From assembly GCF_011683915.1 (NCBI RefSeq), contig NZ_JAAQPH010000011.1, positions 1 through 64,000 on the forward strand: a stretch of DNA of 64,000 bases. Direction: 5' to 3'. Under the pieces are notes generated by a model. That model did not search any database. It worked only from the letters and a program-made list of their open reading frames with translations, and was not told the DNA's origin. Shown piece after piece: positions 1 through 9,456 of the stretch (positions are counted from its first letter, which is position 1; every line of letters begins with the position of its first letter). Source of the DNA: Pelagibius litoralis (GTDB lineage: Bacteria; Pseudomonadota; Alphaproteobacteria; Kiloniellales; Kiloniellaceae). The position numbers were made by a program, and so were the translations under genes.

Positions 1-1160
1 GGCAACGACACGATCTACGAGTACAGCAGCTCCACCCAGTACTCCCGCCACCTGGGCGATAAGCTGGTGCTGGGGCCGGGAATCGCAGTTGGCGATGTCA
101 TCGTCACGCGCAACGCGGCTGATTGGGAGGATGTGACCATCAGCTTCCAGGGCGCGGCCGGCTCGATCCTGTTGAATGAGCAGTTCGGCGACAACCGCTA
201 TGGCGTGGAAGAGATCGTCTTTGCCGACGGTACGGTCTGGACACCGTCACAGCTTGCGCATGTCGGATACGCCCAGGCGATGACGGCCGGTGACGATTAC
301 ATCTTCGGCGTCAAGGGCAACGACACCATCAACGGGGCCGAGGGGAATGACAGCCTCTACGGCTGGGAAGGTATTGACAGCCTGACCGGCGGTGCTGGGG
401 ATGATTACCTGGAGGGCAGTTGGCACGCCGATACCTACGTCTACAATCTGGGCGATGGCAACGACACGATCTACGAGTACAGCAGCTCCACCCAGTACTC
501 CCGCCACCTGGGCGATAAGCTGGTGCTGGGGCCGGGAATCGCAGTTGGCGATGTCATCGTCACGCGCAACGCGGCTGATTGGGAGGATGTGACCATCAGC
601 TTCCAGGGCGCGGCCGGCTCGATCCTGTTGAATGAGCAGTTCGGCGACAACCGCTATGGCGTGGAAGAGATCGTCTTTGCCGACGGTACGGTCTGGACAT
701 CATCGCAGCTTGCGCATGTCGGATACGCCCAGGCGATGACGGCCGGTGACGATTACATCTTCGGCATTCAGGAGAACGACACCATCAACGGAGGTGAAGG
801 GAACGACAGCCTCTACGGCTGGCTGGGCGCCGACAGCCTGACTGGCGGCGTCGGGGACGACTACCTGGAAGGCAGTTGGCATGCCGACACCTACGTCTAC
901 AATCTGGGTGACGGTAACGACACGATCTTCGAGTACAGCAGCTCCACCCAGTATTCACGCCACCTGGGCGATAAGCTGGTTCTCGGGGCCGATTTTGCAC
1001 CACGCGATGTGATGTTCGCCAAAGGCGAAGTCGATGCTCTCGACGTGACGATCACTTTCGGCGATTTACCAGGGTCCATCCTTCTCGACAATCAACTCGG
1101 CGATAGCCGTTACGGGTTGGAAACGATCGAGCTTGGTGATGGAACGATCTGGACAAAGGC
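1..1160 (+). repeat. Tandem 456-bp (152-residue) coding repeats
   Basis: Copies begin at 1, 457 and 913, an exact 456-bp period; the first copy may start upstream and the third is partial and diverged. Bases 1-243 and 457-699 are identical by direct reading, while the rest of the unit carries scattered substitutions, which suggests recent duplication or gene conversion within the array. Confidence 0.9.
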
Positions 1161-1641
1161 GGAGATCGCCGGGATGGTTTCTTCGAGCAGCGACGATACG
1201 GTTACGGGCACAGATGGAGACAACTACCTGAACGGACAGGCGGGCCAGGATCTGATCATCGGCAATGATGGGGACGATGTCCTTCTTGGGGGCTTGGGTG
1301 ACGACACGCTGATCGGTGGCCTTGGCAGCGATACCCTGGAGGGTGGCGACGGCGCCGATATCTTCGCTTATCAAGATCTCCTGGAGGCCGGCGACGTGAT
1401 CGATGGGTTTGATGCCACGGGTTCGGATCTCATCGATCTAGACGCGCTGTTGGATAGCCTCGGCATTGCTGGTGCCGACCGCAGCGCCAGGGTGGATATT
1501 CAGCAGGCTGGCAGCGATCAGGACGCGGTGGTCTCCCTCGACAGCGATGGCGATCTCGTTTTTGAAACCGTGCTCACGACGGTCACGAGTGTGACAGGCG
1601 ATCTGGACAATAGTGACTTGAACCTTGGCACCCTTGTTTGA
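1..1641 (+). CDS. RTX calcium-binding protein, C-terminal part (5' end outside window)
   Basis: The frame is open from base 1 and ends with TGA at 1639-1641, so only the last 546 codons are seen. It alternates RTX nonapeptides (for example GNDTINGAEGNDSLYG) with the haemolysin-type calcium-binding-related segment of the type GPGI..GDVIVTR...DGTVWT. After the last large repeat comes a block of classic GGxGxD repeats (about codons 405-450). The final 90 residues (GADIFAY, then DVIDGFD and LIDLDALLD) resemble the C-terminal signal of type I secreted proteins. Known for the family: such proteins leave through an ABC/MFP/TolC exporter and fold on binding Ca2+ outside. Inference: adhesin, surface-layer or exoprotein; no enzymatic domain is visible in this part. 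No secretion genes follow within the window. Confidence 0.9.
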   Translation, partial: GNDTIYEYSSSTQYSRHLGDKLVLGPGIAVGDVIVTRNAADWEDVTISFQGAAGSILLNEQFGDNRYGVEEIVFADGTVWTPSQLAHVGYAQAMTAGDDYIFGVKGNDTINGAEGNDSLYGWEGIDSLTGGAGDDYLEGSWHADTYVYNLGDGNDTIYEYSSSTQYSRHLGDKLVLGPGIAVGDVIVTRNAADWEDVTISFQGAAGSILLNEQFGDNRYGVEEIVFADGTVWTSSQLAHVGYAQAMTAGDDYIFGIQENDTINGGEGNDSLYGWLGADSLTGGVGDDYLEGSWHADTYVYNLGDGNDTIFEYSSSTQYSRHLGDKLVLGADFAPRDVMFAKGEVDALDVTITFGDLPGSILLDNQLGDSRYGLETIELGDGTIWTKAEIAGMVSSSSDDTVTGTDGDNYLNGQAGQDLIIGNDGDDVLLGGLGDDTLIGGLGSDTLEGGDGADIFAYQDLLEAGDVIDGFDATGSDLIDLDALLDSLGIAGADRSARVDIQQAGSDQDAVVSLDSDGDLVFETVLTTVTSVTGDLDNSDLNLGTLV

Positions 1642-1959
1642 GCGCGGGCACTTCCTGATCGCCCACTTGTAGAAGCTCCACGCCAGAAAAATGACATGTG
1701 ATCAGGGTTCCGGCGACACTTTGATGTCGTCAAACCAGCACTACCAGCGAATGTCGGCTTCGGTGGTTTCTGTAATCGGGCCTTTGGTGTCAAGCTCCTC
1801 ATTTTCCGATGTCCGCCACGAGGCTCTGGCTTCTGTCCGTGGTCAGCGTCCTATTATTCCTGAGGGGCTGCCACCTGCTCGGGTTAGAGGAGAGGGGCGA
1901 ACCAAGCTGCGAGGCGTGCTCTTTCGCAGGCACAAGGCGCGGGGACTCTAAGCGGAACG
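1642..1959. other. Intergenic region with att-like word
   Basis: No gene is supported here. Bases 1746-1768 form a 23-nt word (AGCGAATGTCGG, then C, then TTCGGTGGTT) that recurs with one mismatch at 41893-41915, where it abuts a tRNA-fMet-end-like 13-mer. No clear terminator is visible after the RTX gene. Confidence 0.5.
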
Positions 1960-2190
1960 GTGATCTCTCCGGACATATGTCGTGCTGCTCGCTACCTAGT
2001 GAACTTGTCCCAGCAGGAACTGGCCGCGGCGGCCGGTGTTGCGCGTTCGACAGTAGCTGAGTTCGAACGTGGTGCACGGGTGCCGGTCACCGACAACGTG
2101 ACCGCGATGCGCAAAGCTCTTGAAGCTGCGGGTGTTACGTTCATTCCTGCCGACGATGCCGCCGGCCCGGGCGTGCGCTTGCGGAAGTAG
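1960..2190 (+). CDS. Small XRE-family helix-turn-helix regulator
   Basis: A 76-residue protein with a GTG start. The segment LSQQELAAAAGVARSTVAEF (about residues 16-35) is a textbook XRE/Cro helix-turn-helix, followed by ERG and an ALEAAGV.FI segment and the GPGVRLRK tail typical of short alphaproteobacterial single-domain XRE proteins. It is probably a DNA-binding regulator, but it stands alone with no toxin or phage partner, so its target is unknown. The N-terminal 10 residues fit the family weakly and the start could lie elsewhere. Confidence 0.7.
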   Translation: MISPDICRAARYLVNLSQQELAAAAGVARSTVAEFERGARVPVTDNVTAMRKALEAAGVTFIPADDAAGPGVRLRK

Positions 2191-2811
2191 TGTTCCAGGA
2201 GGTCGCCTGCTCGGTTATCTCGGCTGAAGTGGGAAAGGAGCGACCATAGACGAATCCTGCGGCCACTCTCCAGCGCTCTCTTTGGCCGCGAATTCGCACC
2301 TAAACTCAAGGGACGGTTTATCGCATCCCATGCACCTGCGGTGCCAACAACCAGCCGAGGCCATACCGGCAAAGCTTGTCTCAGAACGGTTTTCTATGCC
2401 CTGCTACTGATTACGCTGGCGCAGGCTGTTGTTTACGTTTGGATCCGGGTGCCTGATAAAATCGGCTCCATAGCAAAGCATTGAGCCAGCCGGGCGCTGT
2501 AATCATCTTCTCTGAGCGATTTTAGCAGTTGGGTGAAGAGGCAGAATTGCCAGGAAATTCCTGTGGGCAATGACTGAGGTCGACCCTAAGCAGCCGGTCG
2601 CCATCGTGGCCGCGAACGTCGGCTATGAGCCCATAGTGACGAATGCCGCAAGTGGAACGAAAGGGCAAAGCGGCACTTAAGCAGCCGTAGCGGCTTAGAA
2701 TACGGCCGCTTCCGAGATTTCACACACGCACCCGTCTCTTTTGGCCTGCGTAGCAATACGCTCCGCGCGAAAGCTGGCAAGAAAATGCAACTCACCCGCC
2801 GCCTAGTAGCT
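2191..2811. other. Intergenic region, no supported gene
   Basis: About 620 bases without a convincing gene. A 36-codon open frame at 2570-2680 (ATG, good composition, no recognised family) is the only candidate and is not called. Short GC-rich inverted words occur around 2680-2715 but without a T-run. Confidence 0.4.
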
Positions 2812-4374
2812 TCACTTTTTGGTTTCTCGTGGGAACTGCGGCGGTGTCACTGGCACGTAAGGGAACCGTCCGCGTTGCTTGGTGGCGGTTGTGCTGGGAT
2901 CTGTGCTGCCACGGACATAGACTTTTCCAGGATCATAGTCGGGGCCGAAATCCCAAGTCGGGAACCGTCCGTGTTTCATTGCGCCATGAACAAACATCCG
3001 TTTCTTCTGCGAAGCGCGGATGCGGTCCTCAAGTCCCTCTTCGTCCCATCGTTCCTTCATGGCCACGAACATCCTTTCGATCTGCGCCTGATGCTCGGGG
3101 GCGTCCGCCAGGTTGGTAAGCTCTAGGGGGTCCGCTTCCATGTCAAAGAACATCTTGGGATCGGTCCGCGTATAGACCAGCTTTTTCGATCCTTCGATCA
3201 TGATGAACGCGGGGCCGTAAAGGCTTTCACCGGTCGACTCGATGAAAACCCGGTCGTCACGGCTGTTCCGATCGGGGCGATCCAGCAGGCTTCGGCCATC
3301 ATGGGATGCCGCGTAACCGTCAAAGGTTCCGCCGCTGGCGATATCGGTGAAAGTCGGCATCAGATCGATCAGTGAGGCTAGCGCCTCTTCCCGGTGGCCT
3401 GCCTTCACGCCGGGGCCCTGCATGATCATCGGCACGCGCAGCGAGGCCTCGTATGGGTTGAACTTGAACCACATGCCACGCTCGCCCAGCATTTCGCCGT
3501 GGTCCGAAATCATGAAGACGTAGGTGTTGTCCAGTTGCCCGATGCTTTCCAACGTCTCGATCAGCCCGCCGACCAATTCGTCGATATGGGTGACCATCGC
3601 GAAATAGGCGCGGCGCGAATTGTAAAGCTGTTCCGGCGTGATCTCAAACTCGTCCTGCCGGATCGTCATGAAATAGCGTTGCGACCACGGGTCCCGGTCC
3701 TCGTAGGGGATATAGGGCACTTCGGGTTCGGGAATGTCGCGGCCTTCGTACATGTCCCAATACTTGCGGCCCGCAACAAACGGGTTATGCGGCTGGGTGA
3801 ACGACACATGCAGCAGGAACGGACGATCATCGGTTGACCGGGCGTGGTCATAAAGCTCTTTGCGCGCGGCGATAAAGACCTCTTCGTCATAGTCCAATTG
3901 CAGGTTGCGTTCGCAATGGCCGGATTCGACGACGCTCAAAAGGCTCATCACCGAAGGCGCATAGGCCTCGTCAGTTTTTTCCCAGTCCATGGTCCAGGCA
4001 AAATCGGATGGATAAATGTCGGTGGTCAGGCGTTCTTCGAACCCGTGCAGCTGGTCTGGTCCGACAAAGTGCATCTTGCCCGACAGCGTGGTCTTGTAGC
4101 CAAGCGTGCGCAGGTAATGGGCATAGGTCGGCTCGGACGGCAGGAACTCGGCCCCGTTGTCAAAGACGCCAACATCCGATGGCAGACGCCCCGTCATCAT
4201 CGAGGCGCGCGAGGGGCCGCAGACCGGGTTACTGCAGTAACTGTTGGCAAAAGTCGTCCCGTTCTTGGCCATTTTGTCGATGTTCGGCGTGATCGCATAA
4301 GGCTTGCCGTAAGCCGACAGGCAAAGCGCGGTCATCTGGTCCGCCTGAATGACGAGGATGTTGGGACGGGTCAT
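2812..4374 (-). CDS. Choline-sulfatase-like type I sulfatase (first of two)
   Basis: 520 residues, near the normal length for BetC-type sulfatases. The alkaline-phosphatase-fold N-terminus NILVIQADQM supplies metal ligands. C52-G-P-S-R56 is the type I signature whose Cys must be converted to formylglycine. SGKMHFVGPDQLHGFEERL (99-117) and SDHGEMLGERGMW (290-302) are characteristic of choline sulfatases. Expected reaction: hydrolysis of a sulfate ester of a small alcohol; choline-O-sulfate is the closest guess but is not proven. There is no signal peptide, so it is probably cytoplasmic. It is the last gene of a minus-strand operon behind the TAXI-TRAP importer. ATG at 4374 follows AAGGA at good spacing. 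Confidence 0.88.
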   Translation of the reverse strand: MTRPNILVIQADQMTALCLSAYGKPYAITPNIDKMAKNGTTFANSYCSNPVCGPSRASMMTGRLPSDVGVFDNGAEFLPSEPTYAHYLRTLGYKTTLSGKMHFVGPDQLHGFEERLTTDIYPSDFAWTMDWEKTDEAYAPSVMSLLSVVESGHCERNLQLDYDEEVFIAARKELYDHARSTDDRPFLLHVSFTQPHNPFVAGRKYWDMYEGRDIPEPEVPYIPYEDRDPWSQRYFMTIRQDEFEITPEQLYNSRRAYFAMVTHIDELVGGLIETLESIGQLDNTYVFMISDHGEMLGERGMWFKFNPYEASLRVPMIMQGPGVKAGHREEALASLIDLMPTFTDIASGGTFDGYAASHDGRSLLDRPDRNSRDDRVFIESTGESLYGPAFIMIEGSKKLVYTRTDPKMFFDMEADPLELTNLADAPEHQAQIERMFVAMKERWDEEGLEDRIRASQKKRMFVHGAMKHGRFPTWDFGPDYDPGKVYVRGSTDPSTTATKQRGRFPYVPVTPPQFPRETKK

Positions 4375-4437
4375 GGCTTTTCCTTGCGCAAAGATATCCG
4401 CCCGGACATTGGCCCGGACGGACTTGAGAGTGACACT

Positions 4438-5409
4438 TTATCTGCTGGTGCGGGCAACGAATTCCTCGATGCCGGCCACGCCAATCTGGCGGTAGTATTT
4501 CAGCGCACCGGGATGCAGGGGCGCACCAAATCCGTTTAGCACGGTGTCCTTGCTCACGCGGCCAAAGGCAGGATGAACGCCCGCCAGATCATCAAGGCTT
4601 TCAAAGATCGCCTTTGTCATTTCATAAACCCGTTCCTCGGACACATCGGCGGAAATGACTAATCCGTTTGCAAGACCATAGGTGGGCGTATCGCCTGCCA
4701 CATCCTCGTAAGTGCCGCCGGGGATCGAAAGACGGAAGTATGGCGGATACTTGGCATTGAGGTCGGCATAGAACGCGTCAGAGATCGGGATCAGTTTCAC
4801 ATCACGCTGCGCTGACAGCTTGATGACGGGTGGCAGCGGGAATGATCCGTTCCAAAGGGCTGCGTCGATGTTGCCGTCGCTCAGCATATCGATCATGTCG
4901 CCAAGACGGACGCGAAAGGCCTCAAAGTCCTCGCCTGCGACCATGCCCATCAGTGCATTCGCGTCCAGCATCGACACGCCACCCGGCTGGCCCATGCCCA
5001 CACGCTTGCCTTTCAGGTCCTCGACCGAATTGATCGGGCCGCCTTCCAGCGCGATGATATGCATGCCGACCGGGGCGATGGACATCCACGACAGGATTTT
5101 GCCGGGCTCGCTGCCCTCATAGGGGCCGGTTGCCGCCCATGCTTCATAAGAAGACAGCGAGGTCGCCATAGAGGCTTCGATCTCGCCATCCTGCAAGAGA
5201 TTGATATTGGCGACATAGCCTTTGGTTTCTTCCGCCGTAACTTCGATGCCTTCAACGTTCTTGTTGATGACATCGGCGATGCCCGCGGACCATGTGTAGG
5301 CCGTGCACCCGACCGGGCAGGACCCGATCGACAAGAATTCAGCCTGTGCGGCCATCGGGGCAACCAGCGTTGCCGCCGCAAACAGTGCATGTCTAAGTGT
5401 GAGTTTCAT
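4438..5409 (-). CDS. TAXI-family TRAP transporter substrate-binding protein
   Basis: 323 residues with an Ala-rich signal peptide ending about AAQAEF (residues 20-25). The mature part follows the TAXI family: SIGS..GCTAYTWSAGIADVIN, then NINLLQDGEIE, and DLKGKRVGMGQPGG near residue 130. The periplasmic protein should deliver substrate to the fused TRAP permease, whose gene overlaps its start by 4 bp (ATGA). Flanking sulfatase, dehydrogenase and oxidoreductase genes suggest a sulfated organic compound or its alcohol as ligand, but TAXI ligands cannot be read from sequence. Confidence 0.9.
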   Translation of the reverse strand: MKLTLRHALFAAATLVAPMAAQAEFLSIGSCPVGCTAYTWSAGIADVINKNVEGIEVTAEETKGYVANINLLQDGEIEASMATSLSSYEAWAATGPYEGSEPGKILSWMSIAPVGMHIIALEGGPINSVEDLKGKRVGMGQPGGVSMLDANALMGMVAGEDFEAFRVRLGDMIDMLSDGNIDAALWNGSFPLPPVIKLSAQRDVKLIPISDAFYADLNAKYPPYFRLSIPGGTYEDVAGDTPTYGLANGLVISADVSEERVYEMTKAIFESLDDLAGVHPAFGRVSKDTVLNGFGAPLHPGALKYYRQIGVAGIEEFVARTSR

Positions 5410-7349
5410 TTTTTCTCTCCCTTTGAAGTTGATGCGATCGGTTCTGAACCGATTTCTGTTGTGATTGTTTCGTGAGCTACACCCTTGCGCAGGTTCCAGA
5501 CGATCAAGGCTGCTGCGATCAGCACCGCCAGCGCGTCAAACCGCCAGTCCGAGCTTAGAAACAGCACGGCTGCCAGAGCGAAGCCGAACCGCTCGAGGAC
5601 ACTCAGGCGGTAGGCGAAGAAGCCCATCATCGCGACACTGGCCGCAACGCCCCCGGAGATTGCGGTGACAAATGACAGAACCACCTGCACCCAGGTCGCG
5701 TTGATGGCCAGAAGCGCGGGATCATAGACAAAGAAATACGGAACCGCGAAGGCACCCATGCCAAACTGGCAGGCCAGAACCGCGATCTTCAGTGGATTGC
5801 CTTGCGAGATCGAAGCCGCTGCATAAGCGGCAAGCGCAACCGGCGGCGTAATCGACGAGAGCATGGCGGAATAAAGTACGAACAGGTGGGCTGCCAGAAG
5901 CCCGACGCCCAGATCGACAAGGGCAGGGGCTACCAGTGTGGCCACCAGAATATAGGCCGCTGCCGTTGGCAGGCCCATTCCAAGAATCAGGCAAGTCAAC
6001 ATCGTCAGTACCAGCGCAACGGGCAAATGGCCGCCTGACAGCAGAACCACAAGAGTCGAAAACTTTAGCCCGATGCCGGTTAACGTGATGATCCCGATGA
6101 TCATGCCCGCGGCCGCACAGGCCAAAGCGACAGGGATGACAGCATTGGCCGCGGTGATCGCTGTCTCGACCATCCGGCGCGGTGTCTGAGCGGATGAGCG
6201 GTTGAAGAAGCTGACGATCACTGACGCCGCCACCGCCCAGAACGACGACAGCATGATCGAATAGCCGTTCAGCAACATGCTGACAAAGACCGGCAGAGGT
6301 GCCAGCAGATAGGACCGTTTGGCGATGCTTGCCCAGTCGATGACCGAGTCTGCGTCGCGCAGCAACGGTATATTCCGTTTGACCGCCTCGAAATGCACCA
6401 TCGCCAGCAGCACGGCATAAAAGATCACCGCAGGCAGGAACGCCGCCTTGGCGATGGTCAGGTAAGACGTTGCCGTGAACTCGGCCATGATGAAGGCCGC
6501 CGCACCCATCACCGGCGGCATCAACTGACCACCAGTAGAGGCGACAGCCTCAATCGCGCCCGCAGCTTCCTTGCGATAGCCACTTTTGCGCATCAGCGGG
6601 ATGGAGATCGGCCCCGTGGTCAGTACATTGGCAACGGCGGTGCCCGAAATCATGCCCATCAGGCTAGAGCCGACTACGGCTGCCTTGGCAGGCCCGCCGC
6701 GCATCCGACCGGTCAGGCCCGTTGCGAAGTCCATCAGCACTTGCCCGGCGCCGGTTTTCTCCAGAAGCGCACCCAGCACAACGACGCCGGTAACGAATGT
6801 GGCGCTGACACCAAGGGGCGTGCCAAAGATGCCGCCACCGCCCAGATAAAGCTGCGCCGTCACCCGTTTCAGGGAATAGCCTCGATGCGCCAGACCATCG
6901 GGTAGGTAGGCACCAAAGAGCCCGTAGGCGATGAAAAACGAGGCGAGGATCACGATAGGCCAACCGATTGTCCGGCGGCAGGCGTCGAACAGGGCAATTA
7001 CCAGAATCACAGCCAGCACGATTTCGATCTGGGTGATCTCACCCCACCGGTCGTTGATGGCGCTAAAATTCACAATGTGGTGCCCGGTCGCAATGACGCC
7101 AGGGGTAAGGGCAACCACAATCCAGAGGCGTTGCAGAGTCACCAACATAGTGGTTTGACCGTTTGGTCCAAACGATGCTCTGAGCGCGCCGACATAGACC
7201 AGCGCCATGACCAAAAGCAGATGACCGCTGCGCTGCAACCCATCTGGGAAAACGCCGAAATAGGCGGTGTAAAGTGTCAGGCTGACCAGCAACACCGACA
7301 CGATGCCGATGATCCAGCCCAATGCCCGGTCTGATACCAAGCTATGCAT
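5406..7349 (-). CDS. TRAP transporter fused permease (4TM/12TM type)
   Basis: About 647 residues, almost entirely hydrophobic segments, with the large-subunit signatures GSSLMGMISGTAVANVLTTG and GMGLPTAAAYILVA. Small and large membrane subunits are fused, as is usual for TAXI systems. The protein should couple Na+ influx to substrate uptake. I prefer ATG at 7349 (AAGGGG six bases upstream) over the in-frame ATG at 7364. The 7349 start also overlaps the stop of the preceding broken gene in an 8-bp ATGCATAG junction, a sign of former translational coupling. The 3' end overlaps the binding-protein start by 4 bp. Confidence 0.88.
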   Translation of the reverse strand: MHSLVSDRALGWIIGIVSVLLVSLTLYTAYFGVFPDGLQRSGHLLLVMALVYVGALRASFGPNGQTTMLVTLQRLWIVVALTPGVIATGHHIVNFSAINDRWGEITQIEIVLAVILVIALFDACRRTIGWPIVILASFFIAYGLFGAYLPDGLAHRGYSLKRVTAQLYLGGGGIFGTPLGVSATFVTGVVVLGALLEKTGAGQVLMDFATGLTGRMRGGPAKAAVVGSSLMGMISGTAVANVLTTGPISIPLMRKSGYRKEAAGAIEAVASTGGQLMPPVMGAAAFIMAEFTATSYLTIAKAAFLPAVIFYAVLLAMVHFEAVKRNIPLLRDADSVIDWASIAKRSYLLAPLPVFVSMLLNGYSIMLSSFWAVAASVIVSFFNRSSAQTPRRMVETAITAANAVIPVALACAAAGMIIGIITLTGIGLKFSTLVVLLSGGHLPVALVLTMLTCLILGMGLPTAAAYILVATLVAPALVDLGVGLLAAHLFVLYSAMLSSITPPVALAAYAAASISQGNPLKIAVLACQFGMGAFAVPYFFVYDPALLAINATWVQVVLSFVTAISGGVAASVAMMGFFAYRLSVLERFGFALAAVLFLSSDWRFDALAVLIAAALIVWNLRKGVAHETITTEIGSEPIASTSKGEKK

Positions 7350-7763
7350 AGGCCGCCCCTTCATCGGAGCCCGACGCGCTTTTATTCAGATGCTCAAAGT
7401 CCAGCCGGTCGGAACAGCAGAACGTGTGCAATGCCAGCAGCGACGCTGCCTCGGCGGGCGAGACCTCGCTTTTCACCAACCGGAACCGCTGTCGGGATCA
7501 TAACCAAATGTGGTTTTCAGCTCGTGCACGGCACCCGCTTCTGGATGGTCAAATTCCTCTATGATGCGGGCGGCCAGCAAATCGTGTGCAATCCGGGTCG
7601 ACGCCATCTCGGAAAACCCGAAGCCTCCGGCCAGTTCGGCGCGTGATACGCCTGGTTCTGCCTGAATGCGGCTTAGCATGAGACGTCGGTGCATGTGGCG
7701 CAGACTGGCAGGAGTCGCGCTGGTGGAACCATTGCTAGCCATCGGGTAGTTTGTAATGGCCAT
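7342..7763 (-). pseudogene. Frameshifted small helix-turn-helix regulator
   Basis: The open part (7473-7763) encodes a winged-helix-like segment, MLSRIQAEPGVSRAELAGGF followed by ASTRIAHDLLAARII, similar to the N-terminal HTH of ROK/MarR-type regulators. It stops after DPDSGSGW. A shift into the next frame at about 7480-7490 continues as RLVKSEVSPAEAASLLALH and runs to a TAG at 7342 that overlaps the permease start. The two halves together would make about 140 residues. I infer a regulator of this operon broken by one indel; alternatively only the first half is translated. The exact start (7763, or the ATG at 7742) is uncertain. Confidence 0.45.
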
Positions 7764-7829
7764 AGAATTGACCTGTCGATTGATGTGTTCGTCGAAACAC
7801 CTTCGGCGAAACCCGCCGATAGTCCGAAA

Positions 7830-9452
7830 TCAAGACTCGACATCATCGCATCTCCCCTCCGATAGATAATCCGGCAGCGGTTTCTGACCGGCAATTATCA
7901 GGGCTACATCCTCTTGAGATAACGCGGGAAAATATGGCTCGGCCGGTTCGACGCGGGGCAGGCGACGGTCTGCCTTGGTTCCGTCCACGCCGCCCGATCC
8001 ACGCCGCACATAGCGTGTCTCGTCACCCTTGCGCGCCACGAAATCCCAGTCCTCAGGATCGCCGGGTGTCGCCTTCAGAAACAGCCGTTCGGCCTGACTG
8101 ACGCGAATCTGTTGGTCGATGGCGTCCGGATCCCAGCCGTCCATCAGGATGGTTTTTAAACGCGCCAGGGTGTCCGCGTGCGCCGGATCGCCCGCAAGGT
8201 TCTGCAACTCGTCAGGGTCCACGTCCAGATCGAACAACAGGTCCGGGTGACCATGAGTATAGATCAGCTTGAACTGCCCCTGCCGGACCATCCGGTGCGG
8301 CACGCAAGGCCCGATGCCATAGTAATCTGAAACAACCAGATCGCGAGTTGCGCCCCCGATCAGCGCGGGTTCAAGGCTTTCGCCATCGCAGGGCAGCCTT
8401 ACCTCGCCCCCCCCGATACCAACCAGCGTCGGAAGTAGATCGACCAGTGACACACAGTCTTTCACCCGGTGCGGCGTATAACGTTCGGGCGCCGAGATCA
8501 TAAGCGGAACACGGGCGGACCACTCATGGAAACTCTGCTTGAACCACATGCCACGCTCGCCCAGCATCTCGCCGTGATCAGCGCAGAAGAGGACGACAGT
8601 GTTGTCAGCTTGACCGCTAGCCTCCAATGCAGCGAGGATTTCACTGATCTTGTCGTCGATGAACGAGATCATCGCATAGTAGCCATGCCTCGCGCGGCGC
8701 AGGTCATCCTCGGTCACCCGGTGCCGGTGCCGCCCATGGGCAAAGAACAGGGCGCGCGATGCATAGTCGAGGTCGTCGAAAGGTAAAGTACCAACCCTCG
8801 GCGCGTCGATGTCGTCGGGATCATAGCGGTCCCAGTACTGTTGATCCGCGACAAACGGTGTGTGCGGGCTAGTGAAAGACGCGACCTGAAACCACGGCCC
8901 CGCATCATTGCCGCGCCGCGCGAGATCATAGATCGTCTGTACGGCGGCATGGGCGACTTCCTCGTCAAAATCCTCCTGCAAGGTCCGCGCCGCCGGTCCG
9001 GCGTCAACAACACCATTTAGTCCCGTCGCCGAAGGTACGAAGGCCGGACCCGCCTTCCAGTCCGCCACCCAGTCAAACCCCGACGGATACACATCCGTCA
9101 CCGTGCGCTCATCAAAGCCGTGCAACTGATCAGGGCCGATAAAGTGCATCTTGCCCGACAGCACCGTGTGATAGCCCAAGTGGCGCAGATGATGCGCCAT
9201 GGTCGGCTGACTGGACGCCAGATCACAGGCGTTGTCCCATGCCTCGATCGTAGGCGTCAGCCGTCCCGACATCATCGAGGTCCGCGATGGTACGCAAAGC
9301 GGATAGTTGCAATAGGCGTTGTCGAAGACCACGCTGTTTGCCGCCAACCGATCTAGGTGCGGGGTTTTGCAAACCCGGTTGCCATAGAATGGCAACGCCT
9401 GCGGGGCCAGTTGGTCAGCCATGATCATGAGGATGTTTGGTTTGTCGGTCAT
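7830..9452 (-). CDS. Choline-sulfatase-like type I sulfatase (second of two)
   Basis: 540 residues from ATG 9452, which is preceded by a strong GGAGGT site; a longer upstream extension has no such support. C53-V-P-S-R57 is the formylglycine signature. SGKMHFIGPDQLHGFDERTV and ADHGEMLGERGMWFK match choline-sulfatase-type enzymes. It is clearly paralogous to the sulfatase at 2812-4374, but the residues beside the catalytic Cys differ (YPLCVPSR against NPVCGPSR), so the two may act on different esters. It starts 4 bp after the stop of the aldehyde dehydrogenase. It needs a formylglycine-generating enzyme; the one nearby looks broken. Confidence 0.88.
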   Translation of the reverse strand: MTDKPNILMIMADQLAPQALPFYGNRVCKTPHLDRLAANSVVFDNAYCNYPLCVPSRTSMMSGRLTPTIEAWDNACDLASSQPTMAHHLRHLGYHTVLSGKMHFIGPDQLHGFDERTVTDVYPSGFDWVADWKAGPAFVPSATGLNGVVDAGPAARTLQEDFDEEVAHAAVQTIYDLARRGNDAGPWFQVASFTSPHTPFVADQQYWDRYDPDDIDAPRVGTLPFDDLDYASRALFFAHGRHRHRVTEDDLRRARHGYYAMISFIDDKISEILAALEASGQADNTVVLFCADHGEMLGERGMWFKQSFHEWSARVPLMISAPERYTPHRVKDCVSLVDLLPTLVGIGGGEVRLPCDGESLEPALIGGATRDLVVSDYYGIGPCVPHRMVRQGQFKLIYTHGHPDLLFDLDVDPDELQNLAGDPAHADTLARLKTILMDGWDPDAIDQQIRVSQAERLFLKATPGDPEDWDFVARKGDETRYVRRGSGGVDGTKADRRLPRVEPAEPYFPALSQEDVALIIAGQKPLPDYLSEGRCDDVES

Positions 9453-9456
9453 GACT

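Noticed and set aside
2570-2680. A 36-codon frame starting ATG in the 2.2-2.8 kb gap
   Set aside because: No family resemblance and no good ribosome site; too short to support.
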